NCBI GenBank assembly: GCA_021732845.1 | Contig: JAKFUF010000040.1 | Coordinates: 1 to 64,000, forward strand | DNA: 64,000 nucleotides | Direction: 5' to 3' | DNA from: Planctomycetaceae bacterium | Lineage (GTDB): Bacteria > Planctomycetota > Planctomycetia > Planctomycetales > Planctomycetaceae | In this document: positions 43,049-52,890 of the stretch, one piece after another | Numbering within the stretch: position 1 is the first letter of the stretch | How the letters are laid out: each line of letters starts with the position of its first letter | Notes under the pieces: generated by a model | The model's input: only the letters and a program-made list of their open reading frames with translations | The model's database searches: none | Told to the model about the DNA's origin: nothing | Made by a program: the position numbers and the translations under genes

Positions 43049-44079
43049 GGCAGGTTCTCCGACTCCAGCCACCGCAGGCACGGTTCGCGGAACTCGAACA
43101 GCGGCGCGAGGTCGGTGGCGGTCTTGAGCCACGGGAGCATTCGGTCGACATCGGCCGGGAGCGCGGCGGTGACCAGTCCCAATGGCACCTGCCGGGCCTT
43201 GGACCGGGCCAGCGCCAGCTCGGTCTCTTCGGACAACAGGAAGTCGATGAGTTTTTGCGCCCCCGACAGCCGGCGCGTGCCCCGAATGATCGCCACGGTG
43301 TTGGGGATGGCGATCGTCTTTCCCCGCACCCGCACCGGCAGCATCCGCACCGGCTTCCCGTCATCCAGGGCGACATGGAAATCGTCGGTGTCGGTCCAGC
43401 CATAGTCGCAGATTCCGTCCGCGACGAGGCTCATGACGCGGCCATTGCCCGGCACCAGGTGCAGTTTTTGCTCCAGCGCGTGCCGCTGCCAGGCTTTGAG
43501 CGTCTCTGGCCCAAACTCCTGCCACAAGCAGACGTAGTGGGTCAGCGTGGTGCCAAACAGCGGCTTGGCGATCGCCACGCGGTCCAGTGGCCCTTCTGGC
43601 AGTTCGCCGAACTCGGGCGGTGGCTCACAGTTCGTGTTGATCATCTGCACCCGAAACCGGGCGGCAAACCCCACCCAGTGCCCCTCGGGGTCTTTGAACG
43701 GGGCAGGAATCCGCGCGAAGCCCGAACCTTTGTAAGCCAGCAAGGCTCCCGCCCGCTGCAGCTCCATCGTCCCCAGTTGTTCGTTGTTCCAGAAGACGTC
43801 GCACCGGGGGTGATCCTTCTCGTCCAGCAGCATCCGCACGAGGCTCAGCGACTTCGTGGCTTCGGTGTCGAAGCGAATGGTGACCGGAATGCCGGTCTGC
43901 TGTTCAAACCGGCGCAGCACGGCTTCGCTGTAGACGGCGTCGTGCGCGCAGTACACCACCAGACCCTGGCTGGAAGTCTGGCTGGAAGTCTGGCTGAGAA
44001 AGACACCCCAGCCAACCACGAGGCTCAAAATCACCGCGGTCACCAAGGGAACACGCGTGATTTTGGCTTTGAGAGGCAC
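43045..44079 (-). CDS. Extracellular solute-binding protein, Fe(3+)-type
   Basis: A 344-residue periplasmic binding protein: N-terminal hydrophobic helix (residues ~11-28) as signal or anchor, a short TSSQTSSQ direct repeat, then the fold of ferric-binding proteins (VVYCAHDAVYSEAVLRRFEQ, RCDVFWNNEQLGTMELQRAG, MINTN). It would deliver substrate to the permease encoded 4 nt overlapping downstream. The start is GTG 44079. Confidence 0.85.
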   Translation of the reverse strand: MPLKAKITRVPLVTAVILSLVVGWGVFLSQTSSQTSSQGLVVYCAHDAVYSEAVLRRFEQQTGIPVTIRFDTEATKSLSLVRMLLDEKDHPRCDVFWNNEQLGTMELQRAGALLAYKGSGFARIPAPFKDPEGHWVGFAARFRVQMINTNCEPPPEFGELPEGPLDRVAIAKPLFGTTLTHYVCLWQEFGPETLKAWQRHALEQKLHLVPGNGRVMSLVADGICDYGWTDTDDFHVALDDGKPVRMLPVRVRGKTIAIPNTVAIIRGTRRLSGAQKLIDFLLSEETELALARSKARQVPLGLVTAALPADVDRMLPWLKTATDLAPLFEFREPCLRWLESENLP

Positions 44080-44131
44080 CGTAGAATGGGCTTCTAGCCC
44101 GTCCTCGGGCGACAGGCGCTTCCATGTTGAC

Positions 44132-44151
44132 CACGGCCACGGAAGGCCGTG
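44132..44151. terminator. Hairpin between PP2C and binding-protein genes
   Basis: CACGGCC-ACGGAA-GGCCGTG is a perfect 7-bp stem with a 6-nt loop, 20 bp after the PP2C stop (minus strand). A second palindrome GGGCT-TCT-AGCCC lies at ~44088-44100. No T-run on the minus strand, so it may be a repeat rather than a terminator. Confidence 0.4.
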
Positions 44152-44171
44152 CTACGAAACTTCAAAACGGC

Positions 44172-44915
44172 CTAATCCACATAAATCGTGACGCAGGTGA
44201 TGTTGTCCTTCGAGCCGCCCTCCTGAGCGGCCTTGACGATCGCCTCGGCGGCTTCCAGCGGGTCTGCGTTCGAGGTCAGCAGGTCGATGAACTTGTCGTC
44301 GCTGACGCCTTCGGAGGCACCGTCCGAGCACAAAACGAAGCGGTCGCCGATCTGCATGTCGTAGGGCTTGGCATCCGCGCCGTTGCTGCCTTCCTTGCAC
44401 CCCAGGTAACGGTACAGCATGGTGCGGTAGCGGTGTTTGGCAGCTTCCTCCTTGGTCAGCGTGCCGGCATCCAGCAGGGCTTCGGCAAGCGAGTGGTCGC
44501 GGGTCAGGCGTTTGATTTCCTTGTTGCGAAGCAGGTAGGCCCGGCTGTCGCCAATGCCGCCGACGTACAGGTTTTCGCCCACGCGGACGCCAAGGACGAT
44601 CGTCGTCCCCATGTTGTGGTAGTCGGGGTCGAGTTCGCTCAGGGCCATGATCTCGCCATTGGCCTCGGTGACCGCCTTGTCGATCGCCTTGACCACTTCC
44701 GGCTGCGGGTCGCGAACGAAGTCCAGCATCTGTTCGAGCTTCTTGGGGACGATGTCGACCGCCATTTTGCTGGCGGTCTCCCCCGCCAGTTGCCCGCCCA
44801 TGCCGTCAGCCACGACGAAGTACCGGCCGCCGTCGTCGACCAGACAGCGATCCTCGTTGTTCTCCCGGAAATTTCCGGCGATCGACACCACGCCCCATCG
44901 CAGCTTCTTAGACAC
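44172..44915 (-). CDS. PP2C-type Ser/Thr protein phosphatase
   Basis: A ~247-residue Mn/Mg-dependent phosphatase of the Stp1 type: GNFRENNEDRCLV (first metal-binding Asp region), VADGMGGQLAGETAS, GVRVGENLYVGGIGDSRAYL, LTRDHSLAEALLDAG, FVLCSDGASEGVSDD and the final DNITCVTIYV. It reverses Ser/Thr kinase signalling, which is extensive in planctomycetes; no kinase is adjacent. Start probably GTG 44915 (VSKKLRWGVVS); a TTG at 44939 is the upstream alternative. Confidence 0.93.
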   Translation of the reverse strand: MSKKLRWGVVSIAGNFRENNEDRCLVDDGGRYFVVADGMGGQLAGETASKMAVDIVPKKLEQMLDFVRDPQPEVVKAIDKAVTEANGEIMALSELDPDYHNMGTTIVLGVRVGENLYVGGIGDSRAYLLRNKEIKRLTRDHSLAEALLDAGTLTKEEAAKHRYRTMLYRYLGCKEGSNGADAKPYDMQIGDRFVLCSDGASEGVSDDKFIDLLTSNADPLEAAEAIVKAAQEGGSKDNITCVTIYVD

Positions 44916-45028
44916 GTCCGTAGCCCTTTCGTACGGCAACTGCTCCCCTTGAGAGCGTCAGTTTACCGAGATCGCACACAACGTACACGGCCCTATCCGG
45001 TTTTAAGCCCGGCGTTCTTCTTGATCCT

Positions 45029-45823
45029 TCAGACATGTGCCGGCGGGCAGACAGCCTGGAACAGATCCCGCACCCCCAATGTGTGGGGTGACAGGAACAG
45101 CTCACCCGCCTTGAACCCGGCTGACGTGCCATAAAACCGGTTTTGCCCCTCCAGCGAAAGGAAGAGCGACTCCTTGGCAGGAGGGAACTGCGTACGGTAG
45201 GCCCGTACAGCTTCCAATTTTATCTGCAGCGTATCTCCAATATCCACGACAAAATGCCCGGCAGACGGCGGGATTTCAATGGATGACAGTCCCAATGGGT
45301 ACCAAAGTTGCTTTCGGACGGTATGCACGGAAAGACCGTCAAAATCGGCGTCCCATTTGGTCAGCCGCGAGTAGAACACGGCCGCGTCCGTGATCTGAGA
45401 CGCCTGCCAGTGGTCGGGTGAGGCCAGCGGGGTCTTGCCCGCGATGCCCAGCACCAGATGAGGTTTGTACTTGCGCAGGATCTTGGCCAGGGCCACGCGG
45501 GCTTCAAAACAGTCGAACAGCCGCCGGTTGGGCAGGTCCAGCGTATGCCGGACATGTACGCCCAGGATTCGGGCGGCCTCCGCCGCTTCCGCCAGCCGCA
45601 CTTCCGGCCCGGGGCTCCCAGGTGTCGGCTCGCCATCGGTCAGGTCGACAATGCCCACCTTGTAGCCCTGCCGCACGAGCATCGCCAGCGTGCCACCAAT
45701 GGCGATCTCGACATCGTCGGGATGCGCGCCGACAGCAATCACGTCGAGTTGGTCGGGCGGCGTGGACACGGGGGCGTTCTCGATGTTCGAAGACGGATTT
45801 TCGAGGGGGTGTGGAATCGACAT
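45029..45823 (-). CDS. PIG-L family deacetylase, BshB1-like
   Basis: A 264-residue zinc-dependent N-deacetylase. Metal-binding [15 protein letters not shown] (His-Pro-Asp-Asp) is followed by [31 protein letters not shown] and SPDHWQAS, the pattern of BshB1 enzymes that deacetylate GlcNAc-malate in bacillithiol synthesis. No other bsh gene is adjacent, so the exact substrate is open. The first ~25 residues are a disordered leader. ATG start at 45823, 11 nt after the DUF1501 gene stops, so the two are probably in one transcript. Confidence 0.87.
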   Translation of the reverse strand: MSIPHPLENPSSNIENAPVSTPPDQLDVIAVGAHPDDVEIAIGGTLAMLVRQGYKVGIVDLTDGEPTPGSPGPEVRLAEAAEAARILGVHVRHTLDLPNRRLFDCFEARVALAKILRKYKPHLVLGIAGKTPLASPDHWQASQITDAAVFYSRLTKWDADFDGLSVHTVRKQLWYPLGLSSIEIPPSAGHFVVDIGDTLQIKLEAVRAYRTQFPPAKESLFLSLEGQNRFYGTSAGFKAGELFLSPHTLGVRDLFQAVCPPAHV

Positions 45824-45833
45824 GCGGCCAACA

Positions 45834-47300
45834 TCAGGCGATCACGGGCAGAACCACATTTCCGCCGACATCGGTCAGGCGGAAATCTCTTCCATTATAC
45901 CGGTAGGTGAGCTTCTGGTGCTCCAAACCCATCAGATGCAGCAGCGTCGCATGCAGGTCGTTGACGCTGACGCGGTCGACCAGCGCCTTGTGGCCGATCT
46001 CGTCTGTCTGTCCATGGTGCGTGCCACCCTTCACCCCGCCGCCGGCGAGCCAGTAGGTGAAGGCATGTGGGTTGTGGTCGCGGCCGGTGCCGCCCTTCTG
46101 CACCAGTGGCAGCCGCCCGAATTCGCCGCCCCACACGATCAGCGTCGAGTCCAGCAGGCCCCGCTCCTGCAGATCGGTCAGCAGGGCCGCAATCGGCTGG
46201 TCGGTCTCCTGGGCGAAACCGGAATGGTTGGCCTGGATGTTCGTGTGCCCGTCCCAACTGCGTTCGTTCTCCATCCCGCCGCTGTAGATCTGCACGCAAC
46301 GCACGCCGCGTTCGACCAACCGCCGGGCGATCAGGCATTGCTTGGAGAAATGCGCGCATTTCGGGTTGTCGAGCCCGTAGAGTGACTGCACGGTGGCCGA
46401 TTCCTGAGCCACGTCGATCGCGTCGGGCGCGGCCATCTGCATGCGGTAGGCCAGTTCGAACGATTCAATCCGCGCCGCCAGTTCGGGCTCGCCGGGCGTC
46501 TGTTCGAGGCGGTGCTTGTTGAGCCGCGCCAACAGGTCGAGCTGTGCCCGCTGCTGGCCGTCGTTCATTTCCGGGCTGCGGATGAGGTCGTCGATTGGCG
46601 CGCCCTGGGGCTTCAAGGCGGTCCCCTGGAAGACGCCGGGAAGGAACCCCGCCCCCCAGTTTTGCGCATGCCCCTTGGGAATGCCGCGGCCGAGCGTGTC
46701 GTACATCACGACGAACGCCGGCAGGTTCTGGCTCATGGAACCCAGTCCGTAGGTCGTCCAGGCCCCATAGCAGGGAAACCCCATCCGCGACATGCCGGTG
46801 TTGATCTTGAACAACGCTGGCGAGTGGTTGTTCGAATCCGACCAGCACGAGTACAAGAACGCCATCTTGTCGACATGCCGCGACAGTTTCGGAAAGATCT
46901 CCGAAACCCAGGTCCCGCTCTCTCCATGTTGCGAGAACTTGAACGGCGACTTCATCACCGGCCCGGCTGCGCCGGCGAAGAAGCCCGTGTTCTGGTCGAA
47001 GCCCGGCACCTCTTGTCCATCGCGTTTGGCCAGTTCCGGCTTGTAGTCCCAGGTATCGACGTGGCTCGGCCCGCCATTCATGAACAGCCAGATCACCGAC
47101 TTGGCTTTGGCTGGAAAATGCCCGCTGCGCGGCGCGAGGGGATTGAGCGACTCCGCCGCCTGAGCCACGCGGCTGCCACCCAAACGCCCTTCCTGTTGAA
47201 GGAGGGCCGCCAGGGCCAGCGTGCCAAACCCCTGACCGCCGCGGCGCAAGAACTCACGGCGCGAGGCGAACGCATCTGGTTCGGCGAAAACAGGCAGCAT
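45834..47300 (-). CDS. DUF1501 Tat-exported protein
   Basis: A 488-residue protein with a twin-arginine-like signal ([20 protein letters not shown], residues ~13-32) and the sulfatase/alkaline-phosphatase-like fold of DUF1501: [78 protein letters not shown] and the C-terminal [20 protein letters not shown]. Planctomycetes carry dozens of these, usually directly after a DUF1549/DUF1553 cytochrome gene; none is adjacent here. Enzymatic activity is unproven. ATG start at 47300. Confidence 0.93.
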   Translation of the reverse strand: MLPVFAEPDAFASRREFLRRGGQGFGTLALAALLQQEGRLGGSRVAQAAESLNPLAPRSGHFPAKAKSVIWLFMNGGPSHVDTWDYKPELAKRDGQEVPGFDQNTGFFAGAAGPVMKSPFKFSQHGESGTWVSEIFPKLSRHVDKMAFLYSCWSDSNNHSPALFKINTGMSRMGFPCYGAWTTYGLGSMSQNLPAFVVMYDTLGRGIPKGHAQNWGAGFLPGVFQGTALKPQGAPIDDLIRSPEMNDGQQRAQLDLLARLNKHRLEQTPGEPELAARIESFELAYRMQMAAPDAIDVAQESATVQSLYGLDNPKCAHFSKQCLIARRLVERGVRCVQIYSGGMENERSWDGHTNIQANHSGFAQETDQPIAALLTDLQERGLLDSTLIVWGGEFGRLPLVQKGGTGRDHNPHAFTYWLAGGGVKGGTHHGQTDEIGHKALVDRVSVNDLHATLLHLMGLEHQKLTYRYNGRDFRLTDVGGNVVLPVIA

Positions 47301-47544
47301 GGCGACACTCGCAGGACGGCGAAGTCAAAGACGGAAAATCTTTGGCTAGACTAACCGTTCGGCGGGCGGGAGAAAAGCAAACGGGTTGCGCGACGACCCG
47401 CGCGTGGCCCGGCTGGGTGATGACGCAAGTGCCATCCACAGATAATACAGCGATAGAGCCCGCGGATTCACGACATCGCAATTCCATCAAGAGCACAGAC
47501 ACCCATGATTTTGGGTGATGATGGGCGAAAGACGCGATCGACAT

Positions 47545-47607
47545 CTTCGTTACCTTCGTTTGCTTCTGTTTAAAAAATTTGAACAGAAGGGAACAAAGGA
47601 AACGAAG
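47545..47607. repeat. Inverted repeat built of CTTCGTT units
   Basis: 26-bp arms 47545-47570 and 47582-47607 pair at 22 of 26 positions around an 11-nt AT-rich loop; CTTCGTT/CTTCTGTT recurs every 9 nt. It lies in the 395-bp gap (47301-47695) between the redoxin gene and the DUF1501 gene, where it could act as a terminator; no gene is seen in that gap. Confidence 0.7.
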
Positions 47608-47695
47608 TTGGTGGGGCATGAGTCTCCGAGTGTTCGACGGAGTTGACGCGCAGATTTAATGGGCTGGCTGGGCTGTGTGCCAATCCGTGCGTGAA

Positions 47696-49477
47696 TCACT
47701 TCACGGCCACGCCCGTCTTCGGATTGACCTTCAGGTTCAACGCCTCATCGTCCTGGATGAAGAAGGCAAAGCCGTTGAACATCTCATCGAAGGTTTGCTG
47801 GCCGTAGGGCACGGTGCGCTTGGGGTCGGGGTTGTAGGGGTTGAAGGCGGAGTTGTCGTAGTGCGCCAGTGCCTCCAGCTTCGTTCCCGCGGGCAGTCGC
47901 TTGGTGCCCGGCGCGAATTCGTAGGCCAGTTGCCACTCGAAGTTGTAGTTGGGAATTTCCAGCAGCGTCTCCCGCTTCTGGCCGGGTGCCTCGGCGAAGA
48001 ACGTCATGTCCCGGCCGCGGAGATGCATGTGGGTGAACAGTCCCAGCAGCGTCACATCATTCGACAACACGTGGCTCACCGTCACCGGAAACATCGCCCG
48101 CCCCGGCGTGATGTTGAGCCGCCCGGTGTCCAAGACCATATGACGCAGCGACTTTTGAACCATGCCCTTCGGAAACCGCAGACCGACGGAAATGCGGCTC
48201 TTTTCCGGCTTTCCCGTCGAGGTGTAATGCACCTGCAGGGCCAGCACGGCGAACTTGGGAATGCGGAACGCCACGCCGTTGTTGAAGCGGCTCACATCCA
48301 TCGCCTGCCCGCCCGGCACGTACCCCGTGATGAATGTCTCCTCGCCGGCCCCATTCTGAGTGGCATACGCCATGTTGCAGTGGTGAACCACAGCCGGGTT
48401 GTCGGGCAGAATCTCCACCGCCTCCACCCAGGTTTCGTTGAAAAAGATGTGCGGCAGGATCACATACTGATACGGGATGTAACCCTGCGCAGGAACGTCG
48501 AAGTTTTGCAGCATGGTGATCACCATGTCGGGTTCGCCAATCCGCCATTTCCGCGACGGGAACTCCGGTGGCTTGGGACTCTTCGCGGGATCGCCCTCGG
48601 CCATTCCCGTTTTCACCCAGGCCAACAGCGTGCGGCGCTCCCGCGCCGTCAACGAAGGGTCGTTTTGAAACTTGCCGTGCCGCGGGCTGGCGAACCAGGG
48701 CGGCATCCGCTGGTCGGCCACCACTTCCGCCAGCATCTCGCCCTGGCTCCGTGCGTCCTCGTACGTCAGCAGCGAGAAGGGTGCGGCGGTGCCCGGATGA
48801 TGGCAGCCGGCACAGCGGGCATGCAGCAGCGGAGCAATCTGCTCGTGAAACGTCGGCTGCAGTCCGTCCGCGACCAAGCGTTCCGCGGAGATCAGGCAAC
48901 CGTCAACCGGTGTCTCGCTCACGTTGATCGGGCGACCCGCCAGCAGGCTCTCGAGGGCCGCCCGCAGATCTGCGTTGGTCACATCGGGACGCGTGCCGCC
49001 CAGCCGATGCTGGTCGTCGATCCGCCCGCGGTACACCAGGCTTCCTTTGCCATCCAGGACGACGGCGGTCGGCGTCCGCTCGGCACCCAGCGCCTTGGCG
49101 ACACTGCCATCGGAGTCCTTGACGAACGGAAACTCCGCGTTGAACTCGAGGGCCTGCGACGCCATGTCGCGAATGGTGTCGTCAGCCCCGACATTCACGG
49201 CGACCAACTGCACGCCGCGGGCACCGAACTCCGCATCAAGCTCGATGAGCCGCGGCAGGTACTTGCGGACGAGGGGACACTTGGTGGTGGTGAACACGAA
49301 GACAAAGGCCTGGTGTTCCCCGAGGTCGCGGAGCGACCGGTTCAGAGCCCGGATGTCCTTGAACCGCAGGTCCTGAATGGTGGACCCAATGGGCACCGCC
49401 GACTCGGCCGCGCGTCCAGAAGTGGGGGCAAGAGCCGCGAGACACAACAGGAGGGCCGCAATGAGGAGGGACCGCAT
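47696..49477 (-). CDS. Exported redoxin - haem - copper monooxygenase-like fusion protein
   Basis: A 593-residue protein with a signal peptide (residues ~3-23, ending GRAAES). Residues ~28-180 are a peroxiredoxin/thioredoxin-like fold with a single Cys in TTTKCPLVRK (~66) instead of CxxC. A cytochrome-c-type haem motif CAGCHH follows (~219-224). The C-terminal ~270 residues resemble copper type II ascorbate-dependent monooxygenases (peptidylglycine-hydroxylase fold) with His-containing VVHHCNM (~361) and FTHMHLRGRDM (~477). This architecture is known in planctomycetes and acidobacteria; it is presumably a periplasmic redox enzyme, substrate unknown. ATG start at 49477. Confidence 0.87.
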   Translation of the reverse strand: MRSLLIAALLLCLAALAPTSGRAAESAVPIGSTIQDLRFKDIRALNRSLRDLGEHQAFVFVFTTTKCPLVRKYLPRLIELDAEFGARGVQLVAVNVGADDTIRDMASQALEFNAEFPFVKDSDGSVAKALGAERTPTAVVLDGKGSLVYRGRIDDQHRLGGTRPDVTNADLRAALESLLAGRPINVSETPVDGCLISAERLVADGLQPTFHEQIAPLLHARCAGCHHPGTAAPFSLLTYEDARSQGEMLAEVVADQRMPPWFASPRHGKFQNDPSLTARERRTLLAWVKTGMAEGDPAKSPKPPEFPSRKWRIGEPDMVITMLQNFDVPAQGYIPYQYVILPHIFFNETWVEAVEILPDNPAVVHHCNMAYATQNGAGEETFITGYVPGGQAMDVSRFNNGVAFRIPKFAVLALQVHYTSTGKPEKSRISVGLRFPKGMVQKSLRHMVLDTGRLNITPGRAMFPVTVSHVLSNDVTLLGLFTHMHLRGRDMTFFAEAPGQKRETLLEIPNYNFEWQLAYEFAPGTKRLPAGTKLEALAHYDNSAFNPYNPDPKRTVPYGQQTFDEMFNGFAFFIQDDEALNLKVNPKTGVAVK

Positions 49478-49529
49478 TGGTTGAATCCCGTGGATTGAGC
49501 GGCGTCAGGCCAATGAATTGCAAATTTCA

Positions 49530-49746
49530 GAATTGAGGTCACCGACAAAAGTCGGGCGTCTCAGTTTCATGGAATTTCAAATTTCAGACTTCAAATCTCA
49601 CAGTAAAATGTCTTTTTGCGACATCAGGCCTTCCGGGCGAGAGTTACATGCTTCGCTGCGGAGGCGTGGCCGATTGTTCGAAGTGGTCGCACAGACTGTG
49701 AAATTTGAAATTTGAGATTCACTTTTGTCGGACACGTCAGAGTTGA
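49530..49746. repeat. Composite inverted repeat with AAATTT and CCGACAAAAG motifs
   Basis: CCGACAAAAG at ~49541-49550 recurs inverted (CTTTTGTCGG) at ~49721-49730. Inside these lie the 42-bp AAATTTGAAAT-type repeat (49568-49609) and an inverted partial copy at ~49695-49719, so the whole 220-bp gap can fold back on itself. It lies between two minus-strand genes and contains no gene. Confidence 0.6.
49568..49609. repeat. AAATTTGAAAT-type repeat, copy B (inverted)
   Basis: Reverse complement of 33793-33834 at 40 of 42 positions by hand comparison, 15.7 kb away. Confidence 0.75.
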
Positions 49747-49767
49747 GTTCCAAGATTCTTTGAAGCA

Positions 49768-51810
49768 TCAGCGTTCCGGCCGGGCCACCTGATACCGTTT
49801 CAGCTTGCGGTCCAGCGTCGAGCGTTCGATTCCCAGGATTTGCGCCGATTGGGATTTGTTCCAGTGGGTCTGCTCCAGCACATTCAAGATGTGCTGTTGT
49901 TCGACCGCTTCCAGCGACATTGCCGCGAACTGGACACCGGCCACGATGCTGGAACCCGGCAGCTCACGCGGCGGGCGATGGTTGGAGCGCAGCTCGTCGG
50001 CCAGGCCCAGTTCCGAAAGCTGGATGTCGTTGGGTCCCACATAGTCCGTGGCGCACAGCACCACGGCGCGCTCCACCGTATTTTGCAGCTCGCGGATATT
50101 GCCCGGCCAGTCGTAATCGGTCAGTTTCTCCATGGCTCTGGGCGTGAACCCGGCCAGTTGGCGGTTGGCTTTCCGGGCGTAGCGTTCGAGGAAATGCAGC
50201 GCCAAGACCGGCACATCCTGCATATGCTCGCGAAGCTCGGGGACATTCAATTGCACGACGTGCAGCCGGAAGTACAGATCCTTGCGGAAAGTCCCCTGGT
50301 CGACAGCCCGTTCCAGGTCACGGTTGGTGGCTGCCACCACGCGGACATCGACCTGCACCGGTGAGCCACCGCCCACGCGTTCAAACGGATGGCCTTCCAG
50401 AACGCGCAGGAACTTGGCCTGAATCGCGAGGCTCATTTCGCCGACTTCGTCGAGCATGATCGTGCCCTTGTGGGCCTGCTCGAACTTTCCAGCCTTCCTC
50501 CCCGTGGCTCCCGTGAATGAGCCCTTCTCATGCCCAAACAGTTCGCTTTCCAGCAGACTCTCCGTGAGGGCCGCGCAGTTCATGCACACGAACGGGTTCG
50601 ACCGCCGCCGGCTGCTGAAGTGGACCGCGCGGGCCACCAGTTCCTTGCCCACGCCACTCTCGCCACGGATCAGCACGGCGGCGTCGGTGGGGGCAATGCG
50701 GGCGATCTTGTTCTTGAGTTCCTGCATCTGTGGACTGTCGCCCACGAGTTCGCTTTCGACGCCTAGCTGTTCCCGCAGCTTGAAGTTCTCGTCGCGGACG
50801 CGCACGAGGCCGACGGCCATCGACTCCTGCCGCCGCATGTTGTCGAGAGCCACGGCGCACTGGTCGCCGATGGCGAGCGTGAACTCCAAGTCATCCGGCT
50901 CGAGCTTCTTTTCGGGATCCGTGGAGTAGAGGTGGATCAGACCGTAAATGGTTTTGCCCATCCGAATCGGGGCGCAGATCACGCTCTTGGCGTGGATCTC
51001 ACCCAGGCTGTCCCGTCCGATCAACCGGCTGTCGTCGGCCACGTCGCGGGCCAGCACGGCTTCACGGCTGGAGAGTACGATCCCCGAAAGATGGTCCGAG
51101 ACCTTTTGGTAAGGCAGATCCTGCTTGCCCTTGTACGCGATCACGGACAGTTGGCCAGGAACCGCCACTTCTTCCGGCCCGGCCGGCGAGGTCAAAAGCA
51201 GCAACGCTCCAATGTCGGCGCAGGTGCCGGCGGTGACGCCGCCCAGCACCACTTCCGCCAGTTGCTGGGATGTGCCGGCCGCGCCCATGTCGAGCGCCAA
51301 GCGGTAAAGCTGGGCCAGTTCGCGACTCGTGCGATCGCGGCCGGGCGGTTCCGACTTGCCTGAGTACCGGGTGAAACCACGGCGATGGATGATGGTCGGT
51401 TCGTGGGCCGGCGGTGGAGCGTCCAACACATTGTCGAACTGCACCGTACCAGTACTCTCGGGCACTTCCTGGTTTTCAGGAGTGTCGGGGAAGGCATGCG
51501 CCAAGTCATTGGTGTAAGCCAGGTCGCACGGGCCAATCTGAATCAACTGGCCGGGACGCAAGGGAACTTCACCCACAACGGGTACATTGTCCAACAGGGT
51601 GCCGTTGCGGCTGCCCAAATCGCGCAGCCGCCATTCGTTTCCCTGTTGGAAGACTTCGCAATGGTTGCGGCTGCAGACATCGTCATGCAGCACGATCCGG
51701 TTCGAAGGCGCACGCCCAATGGTCATCATCTGACCCGGCGTCAGACGATAAACATCGCGCCACTTGTTGCCTTCCCTGACCACCAGGTAAGCAATCATGA
51801 AATCACTCAT
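49768..51810 (-). CDS. FHA-GAF sigma-54-dependent transcriptional activator
   Basis: A 680-residue activator of sigma-54 RNA polymerase. Order: FHA domain (residues ~25-100; [31 protein letters not shown]), which binds phosphothreonine; GAF domain (~165-330); AAA+ domain (~360-595) with Walker [22 protein letters not shown] (GSFTGA in place of GAFTGA) and LDEVGEMS; and a C-terminal Fis-type helix-turn-helix ([20 protein letters not shown]). Input is therefore a phosphorylated protein plus a GAF ligand rather than a receiver domain, linking Ser/Thr kinase signalling to sigma-54. ATG 51810; a second Met four codons on is possible. Confidence 0.93.
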   Translation of the reverse strand: MSDFMIAYLVVREGNKWRDVYRLTPGQMMTIGRAPSNRIVLHDDVCSRNHCEVFQQGNEWRLRDLGSRNGTLLDNVPVVGEVPLRPGQLIQIGPCDLAYTNDLAHAFPDTPENQEVPESTGTVQFDNVLDAPPPAHEPTIIHRRGFTRYSGKSEPPGRDRTSRELAQLYRLALDMGAAGTSQQLAEVVLGGVTAGTCADIGALLLLTSPAGPEEVAVPGQLSVIAYKGKQDLPYQKVSDHLSGIVLSSREAVLARDVADDSRLIGRDSLGEIHAKSVICAPIRMGKTIYGLIHLYSTDPEKKLEPDDLEFTLAIGDQCAVALDNMRRQESMAVGLVRVRDENFKLREQLGVESELVGDSPQMQELKNKIARIAPTDAAVLIRGESGVGKELVARAVHFSSRRRSNPFVCMNCAALTESLLESELFGHEKGSFTGATGRKAGKFEQAHKGTIMLDEVGEMSLAIQAKFLRVLEGHPFERVGGGSPVQVDVRVVAATNRDLERAVDQGTFRKDLYFRLHVVQLNVPELREHMQDVPVLALHFLERYARKANRQLAGFTPRAMEKLTDYDWPGNIRELQNTVERAVVLCATDYVGPNDIQLSELGLADELRSNHRPPRELPGSSIVAGVQFAAMSLEAVEQQHILNVLEQTHWNKSQSAQILGIERSTLDRKLKRYQVARPER

Positions 51811-52206
51811 TCAAAAAAACCGCAAGTCGGCGCATGCCCTTTCACACCGACGCCCGCCGCATCACGCAACCGCCTGAACCACTGTTCGAAAACCTCACTC
51901 ATCCGCAGACCAAACTTCATGGTGGCACCAATCAATACGAAAAAACCCTCGAATTTCCGCAGATCTCAGGAAGATGACAGGTGACGACCGAGGGTGGGTA
52001 AGTGTATCATATTGCACGGGTTCAACGAGTACTCACGCGAGATAAAGTATACGGGCTGCCCCCCGATCCTGATACGCCACATGGCAAAACTAGGGCAATC
52101 CCTGCAATTCACGCTGCCACCTTCCATCTTTTTCCAACTCTTTGCAATGGTGGTAGAAATTTCTTACCAAGTTCTCTTCCTTTCCCTGACTCTGCTCACC
52201 TGAAAC
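51811..52206. other. Divergent intergenic region
   Basis: Separates the FHA activator (minus) from the zinc-ribbon gene (plus). No convincing gene, RNA or clear sigma-54 promoter is seen; promoters of both genes should lie here. Confidence 0.4.
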
Positions 52207-52228
52207 CAGCACACCGACCGGTGTGCTG
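52207..52228. promoter_or_regulatory. Perfect palindrome before the zinc-ribbon gene
   Basis: CAGCACACCG-AC-CGGTGTGCTG has perfect 10-bp arms and a 2-nt centre, 15 nt upstream of the ATG at 52244 and just ahead of a TTGGAG ribosome-binding site. It could be an operator or an RNA hairpin controlling translation. Confidence 0.45.
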
Positions 52229-52243
52229 TTTGGAGATCACTTC

Positions 52244-52696
52244 ATGCCCCCTTGGACTGGCGGACCCTGCCCCGAATGCGGTGAAGACATGCCCGGCCGC
52301 CTCGTTCACTGTCGGAACTGCCGGGCACTGTTAAACACCGACTTGGAATCGGACAGCGTGGAAATTCCCGCCTTCGTGCCGCTCCAAGAAATCGACAGCG
52401 TGATTGACCTGCCCGCCCGCGGGTTTTACATCTCCTGTCCGCAATGCGACCGGGAATTGCGCGTCAATCGCAAATATCTCGGGCGACACGTCGAATGCGC
52501 CGCATGTAATGGCAGCTTTGTGTTTGAGTTCGAAAATTCCCGCATCGAAAAAATCGGCTTCTACGCCGATTGCCCCCACTGTCAGCAACGCCTGCGCCTC
52601 TCCAAACGCTATGCCGGCCAGAAGGTTGCCTGCAAATTCTGCAAAAAGAAAATCCGGCTGTTGGAAGAACTGTCTCCCCCAGCCGGAGCGCAATGA
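52244..52696 (+). CDS. Multi-zinc-ribbon protein
   Basis: A 150-residue soluble protein with three Cys-pair modules: CPECGED...CRNC (residues ~9-30), CPQCDRE...CAAC (~65-90) and CPHCQQR...CKFC (~112-135), each a CxxC-x(n)-CxxC zinc ribbon. No other domain. Such proteins usually bind nucleic acid or act as structural adaptors. ATG 52244 has TTGGAG 9 nt upstream; a GTG seven codons earlier would run into the palindrome. Confidence 0.78.
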   Translation: MPPWTGGPCPECGEDMPGRLVHCRNCRALLNTDLESDSVEIPAFVPLQEIDSVIDLPARGFYISCPQCDRELRVNRKYLGRHVECAACNGSFVFEFENSRIEKIGFYADCPHCQQRLRLSKRYAGQKVACKFCKKKIRLLEELSPPAGAQ

Positions 52697-52810
52697 CACT
52701 CGAACGCGAAATGTGACTGGCGGGTCATTTTCCCTCTCCAGCAATCTTAGCGCGGACAGCCCATTCGGCAACTGCGAATTCGTCGACTTTGGCTTGAGTT
52801 TTGCGGCCCC

Positions 52811-52836
52811 GCCGCCTGACAACCGTTGCAGGCGGC
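52811..52836. terminator. Hairpin in the convergent gap (1)
   Basis: GCCGCCTG (52811-52818) pairs with CAGGCGGC (52829-52836) over 8 bp, loop 10 nt, between the zinc-ribbon gene and the convergent TlpA-like gene. Confidence 0.5.
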
Positions 52837-52890
52837 AGAGCCGATCTAACTAGGCCGCATGGGCAGTCCTGTTTTGGCTCAAGGCCGGCA

